A stretch of 64,000 nt of DNA from Parietichytrium sp. I65-24A (GCA_012862575.1 BLSF01000075.1:115370-179369), one strand, 5' to 3'; shown: positions 1-11,870, counted from the first letter of the stretch. The notes: generated from the sequence alone by a model not told the origin. Made by a program: numbers and translations.

Positions 1-89
1 GGATTCAGTGCTCATGTTGAGGCCACCTTCCATAAGTGACAACAGCTGTGAGCGAATAGGCCCCCCACTGACGGGGATCGTGCTTTCTT

Positions 90-2771
90 TTAAACTTGAT
101 TGTCGAATTCGCTTCCATATCCGCTTACTTGAGACACGTAGCCGTTACTTTGCTTTCGCGAATTCACGATGAAGCCAAAAGAAGCTGAGTTGCGAACGTC
201 GTGCTTAAACCGCGCCCAACGAGACCCATAGTGGGACGTCGCTTGCGTATCGCCAGCATCGTCCGTGACTGTGCGTTTAGTAAACAAGAACTCTTTCGCT
301 TTCTGCGCGACGCTGCCTATCTGTGATTTTTCATGGTCTTGTGCAACGGGCGGCTCAGGAAACTGATGGGCGAGTTGATCCACGTCAGCAATCCGGCCTT
401 GCGTACTTCCATAGCTCCGAGAGCGCCTCCAATAAATCAGGACGCCTGCGCTTAAAACTAATCCGACAGCGCCTGTCAATCCGCCAAGAATGAATCCAAA
501 ATACTCCCCCACGACGCTCACCTCAGGGTTTTCCTCCGTGACGTTTACCTCATTTGGTGCCAAGACAAGAAGCCCCGATGCTCGAGAGGCGAACAAGCTG
601 CTATTCGCACTCGCGCCAGCGAAACTGACTGTTGCAGAGTACAAGCCGGAAGTATCCGTCTGATTGCTGGGCTCATGAAACGAAATTTCGGGCGTGCAGT
701 TCTGCGCGACACAAACATATAGGTCGTACTTCGCCGCCACCAAAGTCTTCGCGTTCAGGGTCAGTGAACCGGAAATATCGACGATGCCCGAACCCATGAA
801 TACGTGGGGCTTTGTATGATCCTCGCTATTCGCATACGTTGCATTGGAGCCGGTAGAGTCCGGAGGACGCTCAATGAATACCCCCACGACCTCCGTTTCC
901 GAGAAGTCGCCAACAAGGTTGCCACATTTATCACGAAGCCTCCAATTCCAGCTCGCAAGTGATTTTCCGTCGGCAAAAATTCGCCTCTGTACACCCCAGT
1001 CCAACGGCAATGTGTTCTCATGAGCGGGACGTGCTGTGGTCACAACAACGTTACGGATCAACTGTGTCGCAGCGGTTGGACTCACAGAAGACTGAAAGCC
1101 CACGTACGCTGGAACGACATCTGGTATCGTGTAGACGACCGCTTTGCGCAAATACAGTGAGTCGTCCACATACACCATCAACCAGCTAGAGCCCGCTTTC
1201 CCCGGCGGTGTAGGAATGTATTCAATTCTCACCTTGTGCCAGCGATCGTCTTGCAGAGTGAAAGGAAGATCGTCCTCCACCGACTCTATGAAGAACGCAG
1301 AAGAGGAAACAGAGAGCCTGATGATCGGACTGGAGCAGGACGTGACTGGAAATGTTTTGGACGACCCACAAGGGACCACCGTTAACATTGCGACTCCATC
1401 ACCCTCTTGCACCGGGGACCCGAAGAGGTCTTGACTGAGAGAAGCGACAACCCTGAACTCCGCTGGATCGCCCGCTTGTGAAAATTGAAACTCAAACTCA
1501 ACGCGAAGGCCAGCATGTAGGAAAACATGGTCGCTCAAGAATGCGAATGTGTCCGCCGTCCCAGAATAGTTGGCAACACTAAGAGCGAAAGACCCATCTT
1601 CGCTCTCCTCTCTAGGGCCAAGTGCGGCCGTCACATTATCTCGAACAATACTCTGCAGATTTTGTACGCTCGTGATGCTCTGATCAGCCCGATAAATGCT
1701 ACAGGCGCTCTCCAGGTTCAGTGATAACTCAAAACCAGAGTCGACTTGATTCCGTTGTGCCAGAAAAATATTGACTGCAACGGTCCCTCCTGCTTGTAGG
1801 TTAAGCATGCCAGCAACCGAGCCCATGTTGACCACCCGGCGGATGTTGCCGTGTAAGCCACCAGCCGACAGAGCAAGCTTGTTGTTAATGAATACCCAAA
1901 AGTCCCCGCTACTGGAAATCTCTATGAACTCTGCCGAGTCGCCGCTGTACACCAACAGGAGGAAGCTTTCTGCCGTGTACCAACTTTTTCTGCCAAAGAC
2001 ATCGTCGCTCGAGATGTCCAGCAGAGAATTTGGCCAAAATTGAGTTACCTGGGCTGGGAGAATGGATTCTTGCGACAGAAAGCGCAAGTCTTCAAAAGGC
2101 GAGAACTCCTCTTTCGCCACATAATCTCCGGTCCCAGTATGCTGTAATGTGTACGCGAAGGACGACCGTTTGTTGAAGAGCGCGTCGTCCCGAAACCAGG
2201 ATCCAAAATACTGCTCACCTGAGGTCGCGAAGAGATCAGCGTCCAGCGTGCTTTGACCGCACCGTTCTTCTAAACAATATTGTGGCTTACTGAGGCCATT
2301 CTTATCCACCACAGCCAATTGCTGAACAATGCTCGAAACGCTGCAGGTTGCTGAGGCGTTGTACACGTCGCATTCCTCGCCCGATGAGAAAACGGTTTCG
2401 TCCACGGCAAAGTCCGGGTGACCAGATATGGAACCCTCGCGAAGGAGAGCAAAATAAGGGCAAAAGTTTACCAAGCTCAGCATCGACTTGTTGAGCCAGT
2501 CAAATGGCACATCGAATGCTGCGGTGCCAGCCACGATCCCATTCAACGAATCAAGCGCCTCTGCGCTCATGTGGATCAGCTCCGTAGCCACACCATACGT
2601 AGAAGTTGGCGTGCTCCACACTTGCCTCAGCAAAACGCGATCCATGCACGCAGAAGGCAAGAAATCTCTGATCGTCCACCTCGTTACTAGCTCCGCTGTC
2701 GGCTCTTGCGCTGAGCACCGACATAGCAGCACCGTCCACGCCACCGCTAATAGCATTGACTCGCGCCACAT
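90..2771 (-). CDS. Membrane-anchored fibro-slime / lectin-like surface protein
   Basis: Single-exon frame of 893 residues from the ATG at 2771; the frame is open further upstream but only from a non-ATG codon. The first ~22 residues form a signal peptide (LLAVAWTVLLC core). Residues about 180-355 resemble the fibro-slime domain: a WVFIN..L....GGLHG core, followed by a strand ending in SGFELSL. Residues about 395-580 look like a legume-type (L-type) lectin or LamG sandwich, with DGVAML, DDRWHKVRIEY and VYVDDSLYLR strands. A transmembrane helix lies at about 758-780, followed by a basic stop-transfer YWRRSR and a ~110-residue cytosolic tail. There are many N-glycosylation sequons. It is therefore probably a type I cell-surface protein binding sugar or matrix; the ligand is unknown. 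The domain names rest on motif resemblance, and the lectin part is the less certain of the two. Confidence 0.75.
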   Translation of the reverse strand: MWRESMLLAVAWTVLLCRCSAQEPTAELVTRWTIRDFLPSACMDRVLLRQVWSTPTSTYGVATELIHMSAEALDSLNGIVAGTAAFDVPFDWLNKSMLSLVNFCPYFALLREGSISGHPDFAVDETVFSSGEECDVYNASATCSVSSIVQQLAVVDKNGLSKPQYCLEERCGQSTLDADLFATSGEQYFGSWFRDDALFNKRSSFAYTLQHTGTGDYVAKEEFSPFEDLRFLSQESILPAQVTQFWPNSLLDISSDDVFGRKSWYTAESFLLLVYSGDSAEFIEISSSGDFWVFINNKLALSAGGLHGNIRRVVNMGSVAGMLNLQAGGTVAVNIFLAQRNQVDSGFELSLNLESACSIYRADQSITSVQNLQSIVRDNVTAALGPREESEDGSFALSVANYSGTADTFAFLSDHVFLHAGLRVEFEFQFSQAGDPAEFRVVASLSQDLFGSPVQEGDGVAMLTVVPCGSSKTFPVTSCSSPIIRLSVSSSAFFIESVEDDLPFTLQDDRWHKVRIEYIPTPPGKAGSSWLMVYVDDSLYLRKAVVYTIPDVVPAYVGFQSSVSPTAATQLIRNVVVTTARPAHENTLPLDWGVQRRIFADGKSLASWNWRLRDKCGNLVGDFSETEVVGVFIERPPDSTGSNATYANSEDHTKPHVFMGSGIVDISGSLTLNAKTLVAAKYDLYVCVAQNCTPEISFHEPSNQTDTSGLYSATVSFAGASANSSLFASRASGLLVLAPNEVNVTEENPEVSVVGEYFGFILGGLTGAVGLVLSAGVLIYWRRSRSYGSTQGRIADVDQLAHQFPEPPVAQDHEKSQIGSVAQKAKEFLFTKRTVTDDAGDTQATSHYGSRWARFKHDVRNSASFGFIVNSRKQSNGYVSQVSGYGSEFDNQV

Positions 2772-5010
2772 GATTCTATACGAGCCGCGGCCCAAAGGCC
2801 GCGCTCTACCTGTGATACGCCTTCAGCCAAGGAAATCTTGCACGCTCAACACCTAAACGCGACACAGCCGACTGTCGCGTGCCAAGCTTTCACCTATTGT
2901 CTCCGTGCACCAACTAACTCCTCACAATCAGAGATCCAGAGATCCAATCCTCCGCAACCTTCACAGCCTCCACGTTATCCCAATTGGCGATATGACGATA
3001 CGACGATATGGCAATTTGGCGATATGACGATATGACGATATGGCAGTTTGGCAATGTGGCGATATGACAATATGGCGAGATGGACACATGGACTGTTGGA
3101 CAGCCGGGCGCAGTTGCGCAGTTGCGCAGTTGAAAGGTGTCCTTGCCGCGTACTGCCTGCGAGTACCCCTCCGTATTGGCGTATTGACGTATTGGCGTAT
3201 TGACGTATGGACTTTGCGTACGCTCCTTTCCCTTTCCTTTTCTGCACTTGTCTCAGTCACAACAACAGTCAATCAATCAATCAATCAATCAATCTCAATC
3301 AATGATCATAACCAATGCATACTTTGTCCTTTTAAGCTCTGCCCCATCTCGACTATCGTTTATGGCATATGGTGCTTACACCTCTCCCACGCTATGCTTA
3401 AACCTTGCTCGATCTAGCACGGTTCTACGGTTTTCGGTAGCGGTGGCTACGGCGCGGATGGTAAGATTTGACTAAGGACTGGTAGAGGGTGAGTTTGGGA
3501 TGTGCTATATTTAAGTGTAGTTGTGTCTATGGGTGTTTGGTAATGCGCTGGTAGGAGTGGGATATGGCGGTGCACTTTTCGATGGCTAAGACTCACGTGA
3601 ACCGGTACACAATCTCTCAAGGTTTTTGATGAATGTGTCTTATTATATTCTAATGTCCCATGGAAAAGCTGTTCCGTGTAAAGTTGACTCACAAAAGGCA
3701 ATTCACAGGTGCACTTTCTAGTCCTAGCCTTTGCAGTAGCACTGATAGTATGAACAGGTGTGCACACGACTCAAACAAACAATCAAGAGAGTTGAGCTAG
3801 TAGCTCGAATAGAGAAATATATAGAGTGCCGTGCCAGTTTTTGCAATCAATAATCTTGAGGCAATTGTGTGCTCTTCCTTTTGCATTCTTCGTGTTTCCT
3901 TTTTGATGTTCCTTTTTTTCTAAAGATGAAAAACCGTTCATTAGTTGAAAAGTTATGATACGTTTTTGTCCTGCAGCGCATTGACAGTAAATTACAATGT
4001 CTTGTGCAATTGTTGCGTGCTTGCACAGCGAAAGATGCGAAAGACAAGCACATGTCACTGCACAAGCTCCCAAAGCCAAATGTTGAACGTGCAAGACCAT
4101 CTGACTTAACGAAGAAAGATGAAATGCAGCGCAACTTGAAAACCGTGACGTGGGATCGTGAAACGTAAACAGCGCGAAGGATGCGAAGGCATCCGATCCT
4201 CTGGCAAACCTTTGAGAGCACACTTTCGAACCGCTTGCAATTGGAAGTGAACAGCGCTGGCGATGATCGCGCACCAAGCGTTGCGGTCGATCTACTGTTT
4301 AATCGACGTGGGAGAGGGGGGCGCCGGGCCAAGAGGGTGTCAAGATGTGCGAATGAGGAAGCGGAAGGGGGAAGGGAAGGATGGTTGGTTGGTTGGAGGC
4401 ATTGGAATTACATCGACGATGGCTGGGGCTACGGGACTGCACGAACTTCGAAAGTGTTGTCGCAAGCAAGCTTCGAATGGGTTGGGACTCGCGATGCGAG
4501 GTTGGCCAATCTGCATGTCGTTATTTGCGGCTTCAAAGATGCTGACTCATCGGATTGGGCGTCTAAAGTAACGTGAAAATAAGTATAACTTAATGCTCGT
4601 TCCACTTGGTGCGACGTGTACGAAAAATAAACTGAGCGAAAGTGCGTGTTACGCAATTTAGATTGTTAGATTAAAACCTGCTAAAGAACGCAGATTTACT
4701 TCCACAAGCAACAACTAAACTAAACCTACTAAACCACTGCCGATGTCGATAGAGGCTGAGTCCGTACGATCATTTCTTGACCTCTCAGTCCGGATGTCAT
4801 ACTTGGGCGGGAGCAGATAGGGGGCGTCAAGGCGGTGCAAGATATATCTGATACTCACTTTGTTGGAACAAAACCCTCGTTTCAAGTTCCTTTTCTCGGT
4901 AGAGGAAGGTCAGTTTTGCAATTGGTTATAAAAACGGTAATGTACAGGGGAAACTCGGGATTCGCTCTCGCCGGTGTCTCTTGCGAGGCAGCAGGACCAA
5001 AGAAGGCTCG
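2772..5010. other. Intergenic region with short-word arrays
   Basis: No credible gene seen. It holds an array of 9-10 base words of the gatatgac/gatatggc type (about 2985-3080), a second array of cgtattgg/cgtattga words (about 3170-3215) and a (TCAA)n tract (about 3270-3303). Reading frames here are short, overlap on both strands and have biased composition from the arrays, so none is called. The rest is plain unique sequence. Confidence 0.6.
2985..3080. repeat. Short-word array, gatatgac/gatatggc
   Basis: Roughly ten imperfect copies of a 9-10 base word (gatatgac, gatatggc, caatttggc). It lies about 210 bases upstream of the start codon of the minus-strand fibro-slime gene, so it could sit in that gene's promoter region. 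Confidence 0.7.
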
Positions 5011-5726
5011 CTACAACGCCTTCCGGCCCGGGAAACCTCTTTCTTGCATGATTGTTTCCTTCCAAGGATCGAGATGGCCGCTCTTCGATTCCTGTCCTGA
5101 ATTTTCGTCAACAAATCCGTGAGGTTTAAAGTAAACGGCGTTGTCGCGCATATATTCGCTGACGAGTGGAGAATGCTCGTGCCTTCCCTGTTTGACATGG
5201 CTTTCCCTGGCTCTCTCCCTCATCTCCTGGTAGTTGCTCTGCATTGGGGTCGCATGCTTGTGCAGTATGTAGTGCAAGGTATGCGAGCAGTTCCTGCATC
5301 ATAATGCGTGTCAGCGGGATTCGGCAGAAAAGGCCACCCATTTCACAGCCACGATCGAAACATTCAAAGATTGTTAACTCACTTTGCAGAAGTCATTGAG
5401 CCAACCATCATTCCGAACGCTCCAGTCAGCAGTGGCGTAGCGAATTTATGCGTGTTCTTGAGCTTCAGTTGCTTCGTCACCGTGGGAACCTTCTCCGCAA
5501 CTCGATATCCAACAACGCCGGCAAGAAACCCAGCCGCGCCGCCCTCTGCGCCGCCCATCCAAATCAGCTTTCGCATTTCACTCAGCGCCACTCGATCAGA
5601 GTCCGAGAACCGCTCATTGATATCTTGGTCAACCTGTTCATCACGCAAAACCTCAACCAACTCAGTGACTCGCTCCCCGCATATTTGTCGCTCTCGCAAA
5701 CTTGCTTCTTCTGCGCGACTGCTCAA
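5011..5726 (-). CDS. Small membrane-associated protein, unknown function, with introns
   Basis: Two exons are well supported. The upstream exon runs down to 5383 and encodes a charged helix followed by two Gly/Ala-rich hydrophobic stretches (GGAEGGAAGFLAGVVGY and FATPLLTGAFGMMVGS), likely membrane hairpins. A GTGAGT donor at 5382 and a ..ATGCAG acceptor at 5294 define an 89-base intron. Splicing (phase 2) continues smoothly into a His/Arg/Glu-rich exon from 5293 to the stop at 5011-5013. The 5' end is unresolved: the frame has no ATG. A tiny first exon (ATG at 5764, donor at 5746) is possible, but its only frame-compatible acceptor is poor. The glycine-rich double helix distantly recalls small mitochondrial inner-membrane proteins such as the OCIA family; I do not assign it. 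Confidence 0.6.
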
Positions 5727-5764
5727 TGAAGATTGCTTGCACTTACCCTGGCACGGAAACTCAT

Positions 5765-6978
5765 TTTCGCCGATCTCCTCTCTCTTTCTCGTTTCTCGTT
5801 TCTATTTTCTATTTTCTCTTCTCTCTTTTCGTATGCTCCGTGTGCTCGTGAAATGTCTTCGGAGAAATAGGCACTGCAGGCACGTCCCATCCGGCCAATA
5901 ATTGACGCTAGACTCGCTGTCTGATCGAGCGAGGAGATGCCAATAATAGAAGATGTCATAAGTTAGATGCATACATACTCTTGTATTGATGATGATAGCT
6001 GAGTGCTACTACGAATTAGCTAGCCCGCTTGACCCCTTAAGAGGCACGTAGACCTTATGTATTTGATTCAGGCAGGCAACTAAGGAAGCGTAGGATCCGT
6101 ATAGTACTGAGTACCAGGATACTGGACAACACTAGCCTCCTCACCCTTTTCGCTAGAACCATAGAGGTCCTACCTCATTGGTAACCCCATCTTAATTCGT
6201 AGCGAAACCTAAAGGTGCTGTAGATTCAATAGACTTCAATAGTCCACTCCTGACCCAGCAACGCTACAACCTCAGCTATGGTATATACTAACCTTTGTGT
6301 TCGAGCCACCTGAAACGTTCAATCAATCAGTTCAATCAAATCAATCAATCAAACACAGGAAAATGATGCAAGTCACCAAAAAAAGACATAAAAAGGAGTA
6401 GTAGGTGACACTGATGACATGGACAAAGACAAAGAAAGCGACGAAAGACTATACTATGTTTTCGAGCCACCTGAACGTTCAATCAAATCATTCATTGAAA
6501 TCAAACATCAAACAACAAACACAGCTAAGTTATGCAAGTTTCCAAAGAAAGCCATAAAACGGAGTACTCAGTACTAGGTGACACTGATGACATGGACAAA
6601 GCAGAGACAAAGCAAAGACAAAGCGACGAAACGCGAAAGACGAAAGAGTTCTCAGTACAGCGCGAGACGATACAAAGACTTGCGAAGGAAAGTCAGAAGG
6701 CAAGGTATTGCGTGTGCGTTGTATGTGCTTTGCCGCTCTGAGCAGCGGATTGCTGATTTAGAAGTGAAGTGGTTTTGGAGTTTGCTGTTTGGACTCGTCG
6801 GCGTGTACTGCGCGAACGCACCGTGTGCGGGATTGGATTGGACTGGACTGGATAGTTGTGCGTTGGAAGGCCTAGATTCACGGAGAATTGGTGCCCCTGC
6901 TCCTTTTTTTTCAAAGCTCAAGCGGAACGTTTGTGTGCGGTGTGTGGTGACCTCGGAGCATGCGAGAGGGCTAGGAAT
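5765..6978. other. Intergenic region with imperfect tandem duplication
   Basis: No gene seen. 5960-6290 is rich in tag/cta words with no open frame. 6296-6640 is a ~165-bp unit present twice. 6700-6978 probably contains the leader of the MscS gene. Confidence 0.55.
6296..6640. repeat. Imperfect ~165-bp tandem duplication
   Basis: Both units begin with ttcgagccacctga, carry an A/C-rich (atcaa)n stretch, then (in order) atgcaagt, ccataaaa/acataaaa, ggtgacactgatgacatgga and a caaagaca/gacgaaag tail. They start near 6300 and 6463. Many small indels separate them, so the duplication is not recent. No open frame is shared. Confidence 0.65.
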
Positions 6979-8619
6979 ATGCGGCTTCGCTCGCGCTCAT
7001 CCTCTGCCGAAACCTCGCCGCGCAGGAAACTACGCGGATTGTCGCTGTTTTCCTCGTCGCGCAAATGTAGTCAGTCGCCCGAGAGACACGGCCCAGAGGT
7101 GGCGGAAATGGGACCGGAGAATGCGGCAGACAAGGCTTGGAAAGAGCAAGTGGAGGAGACAAAGAGCTTAGAGAACGAAGTTCAAGAGAAGCTTCCGCGC
7201 AAGGTGGAAGGCAGTCGCCCACTCACTCGCTCGAAAATTGTGGCACGCAGGATTACCGTGGCCGCAATGTGCTTTCTGATGGTGTACGGGGCAATTCATT
7301 CGCGGCGCTTTCAATACCTCGTTACAAGAGACGCCAAGCTTCTCGGGAAAGACGGCCGGGTCGGTAAATTCTTGCAGAGCAATATCGGCCCTGGTCCAGA
7401 AAACCTGGTTATCGACTACATTCGTTGGGCGGTCGTTTTTGCATTCCTATCCTTTGCAGCAGTGTGGCTGGACAACAGCGTGCATTCTTACGCCATAGCT
7501 ACCGAGAAACTGATCAACGAGAGAAGGTCGAGGAACCTAACACTAAAGCCAAAGACATCTCAGTTCTTCCTCGTTGACCTCATGATTGTGCGGCTCCTAC
7601 TGGTGTTCTTTCCGAGTATCAAGGTCCAAAGACTCTCGTTCGCGCAGGCGGTGCGCGCGGCAACTCAGAAAACAGAACTGCAGAATGCGTCAAGATCCAT
7701 GCGAGCAGGTGTTCATTTGATCGAGTTTCACAAGGACCTTGAAAAAGCCAATCCGCCTCTGTCTCTCGCACTCATTTATTCTTCGACGGCGGTGATTATA
7801 TTCGTAATGGCAACCCTGGCAACGATAAACATGTCAGAAAACTGGAACATCAGGCTTTCTGCCGTTCTGAATGCTGCTTCGATTTTGCGCGTTTTCGCTC
7901 CGTTTGCTTCTGCAGCTAACGTCATCATCTCTGATTTAATGGCAAGAGCAGGCGCCGAAAGCACCGACTCATTCGGCGTCGTTGCCAAGGGGGTGCAGGT
8001 GGCTTTTTGGCTCATGACCATCTTGTCCGTTCTGAGCGCCCTTGGGTTCAACATGAGTTCGTATGTAACTGGTTTGGGAATAAGTAGTATCGCCGCTGCG
8101 TTCGCAGCGCAGACTACGCTCAAGGAGATCTTCTCTACGGCGTCTCTGTTAGCTGATCGCCCGTTCAGTGTTGGGGACAAGATCGTGTTTGAAGGCACGG
8201 AGGCGGTCGTCAATCGAATAGGGTTTCGATCTACACATCTCCAAACCGTCTATAATGGTGAAAAGATGGTGATCCCCAATAGCGATCTGGCTCAAGGTGT
8301 GGTGTTGAACCGGAGTAAAATGGAGACACGGAGAGTAAAGTCTTTTCTAACCTTTTCACATTCATGCACGAGCGAACAAATCACTCTTGTGGAAGGCATC
8401 ATTGAATCCGTCGTGACGAAGGCACCGAGCACCACATTCGTCTATTGCCATTTGATGGAATTAAACCTTGAAGGATTCCGCTTTGAGTACGTGTATACCG
8501 TGCCGGGCAAAGACAGCAAAATTTATAAGGACGCGCAACACTTTATTAACCTAAACTTGCTCGCGGAGTTTGCGCAGCAGGGACTGAAACTCGCACGACG
8601 TAAGCAAGCTATTGAATAA
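6979..8619 (+). CDS. MscS-family mechanosensitive ion channel
   Basis: 546 residues from the ATG at 6979 (an in-frame ATG at 6856 is also open, but the extra N-terminus is Cys-rich and unconvincing). A basic/acidic N-terminal tail of ~75 residues precedes about five to six hydrophobic helices. The last helix is the Gly/Ala-rich pore type (VTGLGISSIAAAFAAQTTL), running directly into the MscS beta domain: LADRPFSVGDKI, then a short beta region containing NRIGFRSTHL and the IPNSDL signature, then an alpha/beta C-terminal domain. Known family role: tension-gated release of ions and osmolytes from the plasma membrane or an organelle. Single exon. The family is firm; the membrane it sits in cannot be read from the sequence. 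Confidence 0.9.
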   Translation: MRLRSRSSSAETSPRRKLRGLSLFSSSRKCSQSPERHGPEVAEMGPENAADKAWKEQVEETKSLENEVQEKLPRKVEGSRPLTRSKIVARRITVAAMCFLMVYGAIHSRRFQYLVTRDAKLLGKDGRVGKFLQSNIGPGPENLVIDYIRWAVVFAFLSFAAVWLDNSVHSYAIATEKLINERRSRNLTLKPKTSQFFLVDLMIVRLLLVFFPSIKVQRLSFAQAVRAATQKTELQNASRSMRAGVHLIEFHKDLEKANPPLSLALIYSSTAVIIFVMATLATINMSENWNIRLSAVLNAASILRVFAPFASAANVIISDLMARAGAESTDSFGVVAKGVQVAFWLMTILSVLSALGFNMSSYVTGLGISSIAAAFAAQTTLKEIFSTASLLADRPFSVGDKIVFEGTEAVVNRIGFRSTHLQTVYNGEKMVIPNSDLAQGVVLNRSKMETRRVKSFLTFSHSCTSEQITLVEGIIESVVTKAPSTTFVYCHLMELNLEGFRFEYVYTVPGKDSKIYKDAQHFINLNLLAEFAQQGLKLARRKQAIE

Positions 8620-11600
8620 AATAAAACTACTGACAAGAAGAACAAATGTAGAGATTTGTGAATCTTTTTACATCAACTGTACAGATAAATACATGAATAC
8701 GCAAACCAAGATGTGCAACATTCATTTATTTGTAGCACACCCTGAGCGTCTGGTGTCGCAAGCGGCCATAAAGTAAGATTGCGGTCTCGCACTGTGTACA
8801 ATGAGACATCAAGTTAGTGGTGTACTCCCTTCCCTCACCCACTCGCACTTCACGACACGACCAGAAGAGATAACTCAGGGTTCCGTTATTCTAATCAGTG
8901 GTGATAGGTCAAATAAATGCCCGCCCCAATCATCCGAACGAGACCTACAAATGTAGGAGACATCATCGTTATCTAGTTTGGCCGTGGCTACAACCCAACA
9001 ACCCAACGCGGAGCATTTGAATCAGCACTGCAGAACGCCCTTCGCTCTGTATCGAACCTTCTCAGAAATATGAATGGATATACTAGATGGTTTCGTTTCA
9101 TGACGGGCATGCACTACACATGCCCTCAACTGACGCGCATGAGTCGATTTTTCATCTTCGAAGGAAAGCCAACGCAACAATGCTCCGCTAGCTCGTACAA
9201 GCACGCCTGCCTCCCTTCCAATCCTCCGAATCCCCTAGAATTTGTAACGTACGTTGCCAGCATCGCGATAATGGAGAAATAGGCGCATTTCAAATCGTGC
9301 TCGAGAACGGAGGCCTGCTCTGTCTGGACAATTAAACGACTCAATGTCAGTGAATGATCACCTTGGTCTAAATATCGGTCTCCCGACACAGGAGACTTGA
9401 TGACCAAATGGAACAGTATGCGACTCTGAGTAGCATCATCAGAGAAAATTGTCGTCACAAGATTTCCGACCCTTAGGAAAGCTGATATTGCTCATCTGCT
9501 ATTCATACTGCGGAACAAACAATTCGTGGATTGTGTTAGAAGACGAGACTTTCCATCGCAAGTGTTACCGCTCACTTCCCCGCAAACCCCCTTTGCTCCC
9601 ACACCACCGAATCTCTAAACAGGTTTTCAGAAAATTGTCCGCAAGCACTAGGATGAACTTGGCGCCGGAGCCGCCAAATTTCAAATGTAGCACAAGCGAC
9701 GCTGTCCCGAAGGACGCGGATAGACGGTTGTTCAGGCCAATCTACCCACAATGCTGTTTCTCCCTGGAACGGGGAAGCATCTACTGAAAGAAAGATGCCA
9801 ACCAACTAATAGAGAGATAATGGTGTCGCCAGATGCGACGACGGAGCAACCTCCGATCCTCCTCCCTCCACTCCTCGTACTGCGCGTTGTACCGCTGCAC
9901 TCTACTTCACCAACGAAGCTGCATCGTTTAGTGGGTTGTGTAGAACGTAGCGGGAGTCGCTTTCGCGGGGGTGCAAAGCACGCGAGTAATTGGCCTTTTG
10001 GGGCCTCCAACTTTGTGCGATCGATAAAACCCGCACAACCTTCGCCTTCTCCACACCACCTTTGCTATATGCTTTCGTTCTTCACTTACCGTAATACGTC
10101 CATTTGATCACCATGCTCCATAACGGGGGCTGAAAGGCGTGCGCAAGATCCATCCAAATGAAAGGCTGGTAGCTGGGTCGACGTGACTTGCGCCACGAAT
10201 GGCATTCACGAAGACACACGAGCAGCTGCCAGCTCGTGGGTAATCTTGCATTACTTTTGACCGAACAGAGCCAGCAAGGCGTCTCAGCTGGAGATACCGA
10301 ATGCGTGGCGCACGCCTTGGGCAGCCTCTCCCACCACCCCTCTCCACAACCCCCACTCCCCCTCCCCACAGAGCTCAGCCAAATTGGGTATTCGGAATAG
10401 CCTCTCGTCATCATTTATACGACTGGGGCGGCAAACCGATCATCACCGCTCTCCCCTCCGCCTCCAACCGAAAGTTGACAGAACATGGCTCACTTACATA
10501 TCTCACGAAATTCTCGTCACAAAGCACCAACACTCGCGCAAGAGAAAAGAATCATCGAACCGCCCGGCCGGGCTTTTCAGCAGAGCAATCAACTCCGCAG
10601 ACCAAGACGACGCTGCATGGCCCATCAAGCCATTGCGCAAAGCCGTGATGAATTCGCGTCACAAGAGCGTCACCGGCCGCGCAAGAAGGAATGAGGAAAG
10701 AATCCTTCACCAAAGCAAGCCCATGTCCCCATGTTGGCGACCAAGCCACTAGCCCAACAAGCCATCAATCCATTGCAACGCAAGAAGGAAAGTGGACGCG
10801 GATGTGAAACCACAGACCAGTTTCACCAAAGCCCATGTCCCCATCTTGGCGACCAAGCCACTAGCTCATCAACCCATCAATCCATTGCAACGCAAGAAGG
10901 AAAGTGGACGCGGATGTGAAACCACAGACCAGTTTCACCAAAGCCCATGTCCCCATCTTGACGACCGAGCCACTAGCCCATCGACCCATCAAGCCATTGC
11001 AACGCGGATGTGAGACCACAGACCACGGACTACTGACCACGCAGTCTGCGACGGTCTCGCACAATCGGACACAACCTATCGCATGTGCTCAACGTTAGTT
11101 CAACGCGTTCAATGCGTTCAATGCGTTCAAAGCGATCATCGCGTTGAAGGTTTGCTGACTGTGTTTGACATTCCTTCACTGTCAATCAACTTAGCTCCTT
11201 CCTTCGCTTACAGTTAATACATCTTTATACCCATCATGCTCAGTTCTTGCCCACTGCCAGTGTAAAGCTTAGCTGGCTCCCACAGTTTCGCTAGTCGCAC
11301 TGTGCTCGAGGCGAGCCTCGCTTGACTGGAGCGATTGGCATCCATCCACGTCGGGGTGCTAATGTTTGTAGTAGTTGTTATTAATGGCCCCGCTGCCACT
11401 CATTTCACTGGATAGTGCTTGGTACGCTTGCCTATCTACGGAGGTGTTAGTGATTCTGCTGTTGATGAGAATAGGGAAATGAGCAGAACTGGAAGAAGAT
11501 AACTTTATTCGTCTGATTGGGGTTCTTCGGTTCTTGGCGATGGTTCTCACAGTCTCTCTCCTTCTGGTTCTGGTTCCGGTTCTGCTGTCATCTTTGGTTG

Positions 11601-11870
11601 AACATTGCAAGTTCTGAGCACGTTCGATCGAGTTGGTGCCTTTTCGGAGACTGCAAAATGTAAACCTTCGTCAACTTTGCACTAAACATTTCATCAAAGC
11701 AGCCTGGAAGCTAGATAAATGTAAATGGTGGAACTGTGCCGGTGAGCAAGCAATGTAAGGTAAGAGGAAGTGAGGAGAGGAAGAAAGGGTAAAAGAAGAC
11801 AATACAAACAGAAGATTGAGGTTACACTTGAGAATAAAAAAGTTACAAGCCGCAATTGAAGCAAACTAAA
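8620..11870. other. 3.2-kb intergenic region with a 112-bp minisatellite
   Basis: No convincing gene: frames are short, occur on both strands and none shows recognisable motifs. 8620-8720 is AT-rich and is probably the 3' UTR of the MscS gene. A 112-bp tandem repeat occupies about 10660-11030, and a ten-base array (ttcaatgcg words) lies at about 11098-11140. 11700-11870 is the downstream flank of the GH5-like gene. Confidence 0.55.
10660..11030. repeat. 112-bp minisatellite, about 2.6 copies plus a degenerate lead copy
   Basis: Unit boundaries at 10739, 10851 and 10963 are exactly 112 bases apart. Each unit begins gaccaagccactag or a close variant and carries a cccatgtccccatcttg segment near its end. 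The last unit is cut short after gcaacgcggatgtga. 10660-10738 is a degenerate partial copy. Overlapping open frames through the units arise from the repeat itself. Confidence 0.85.
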
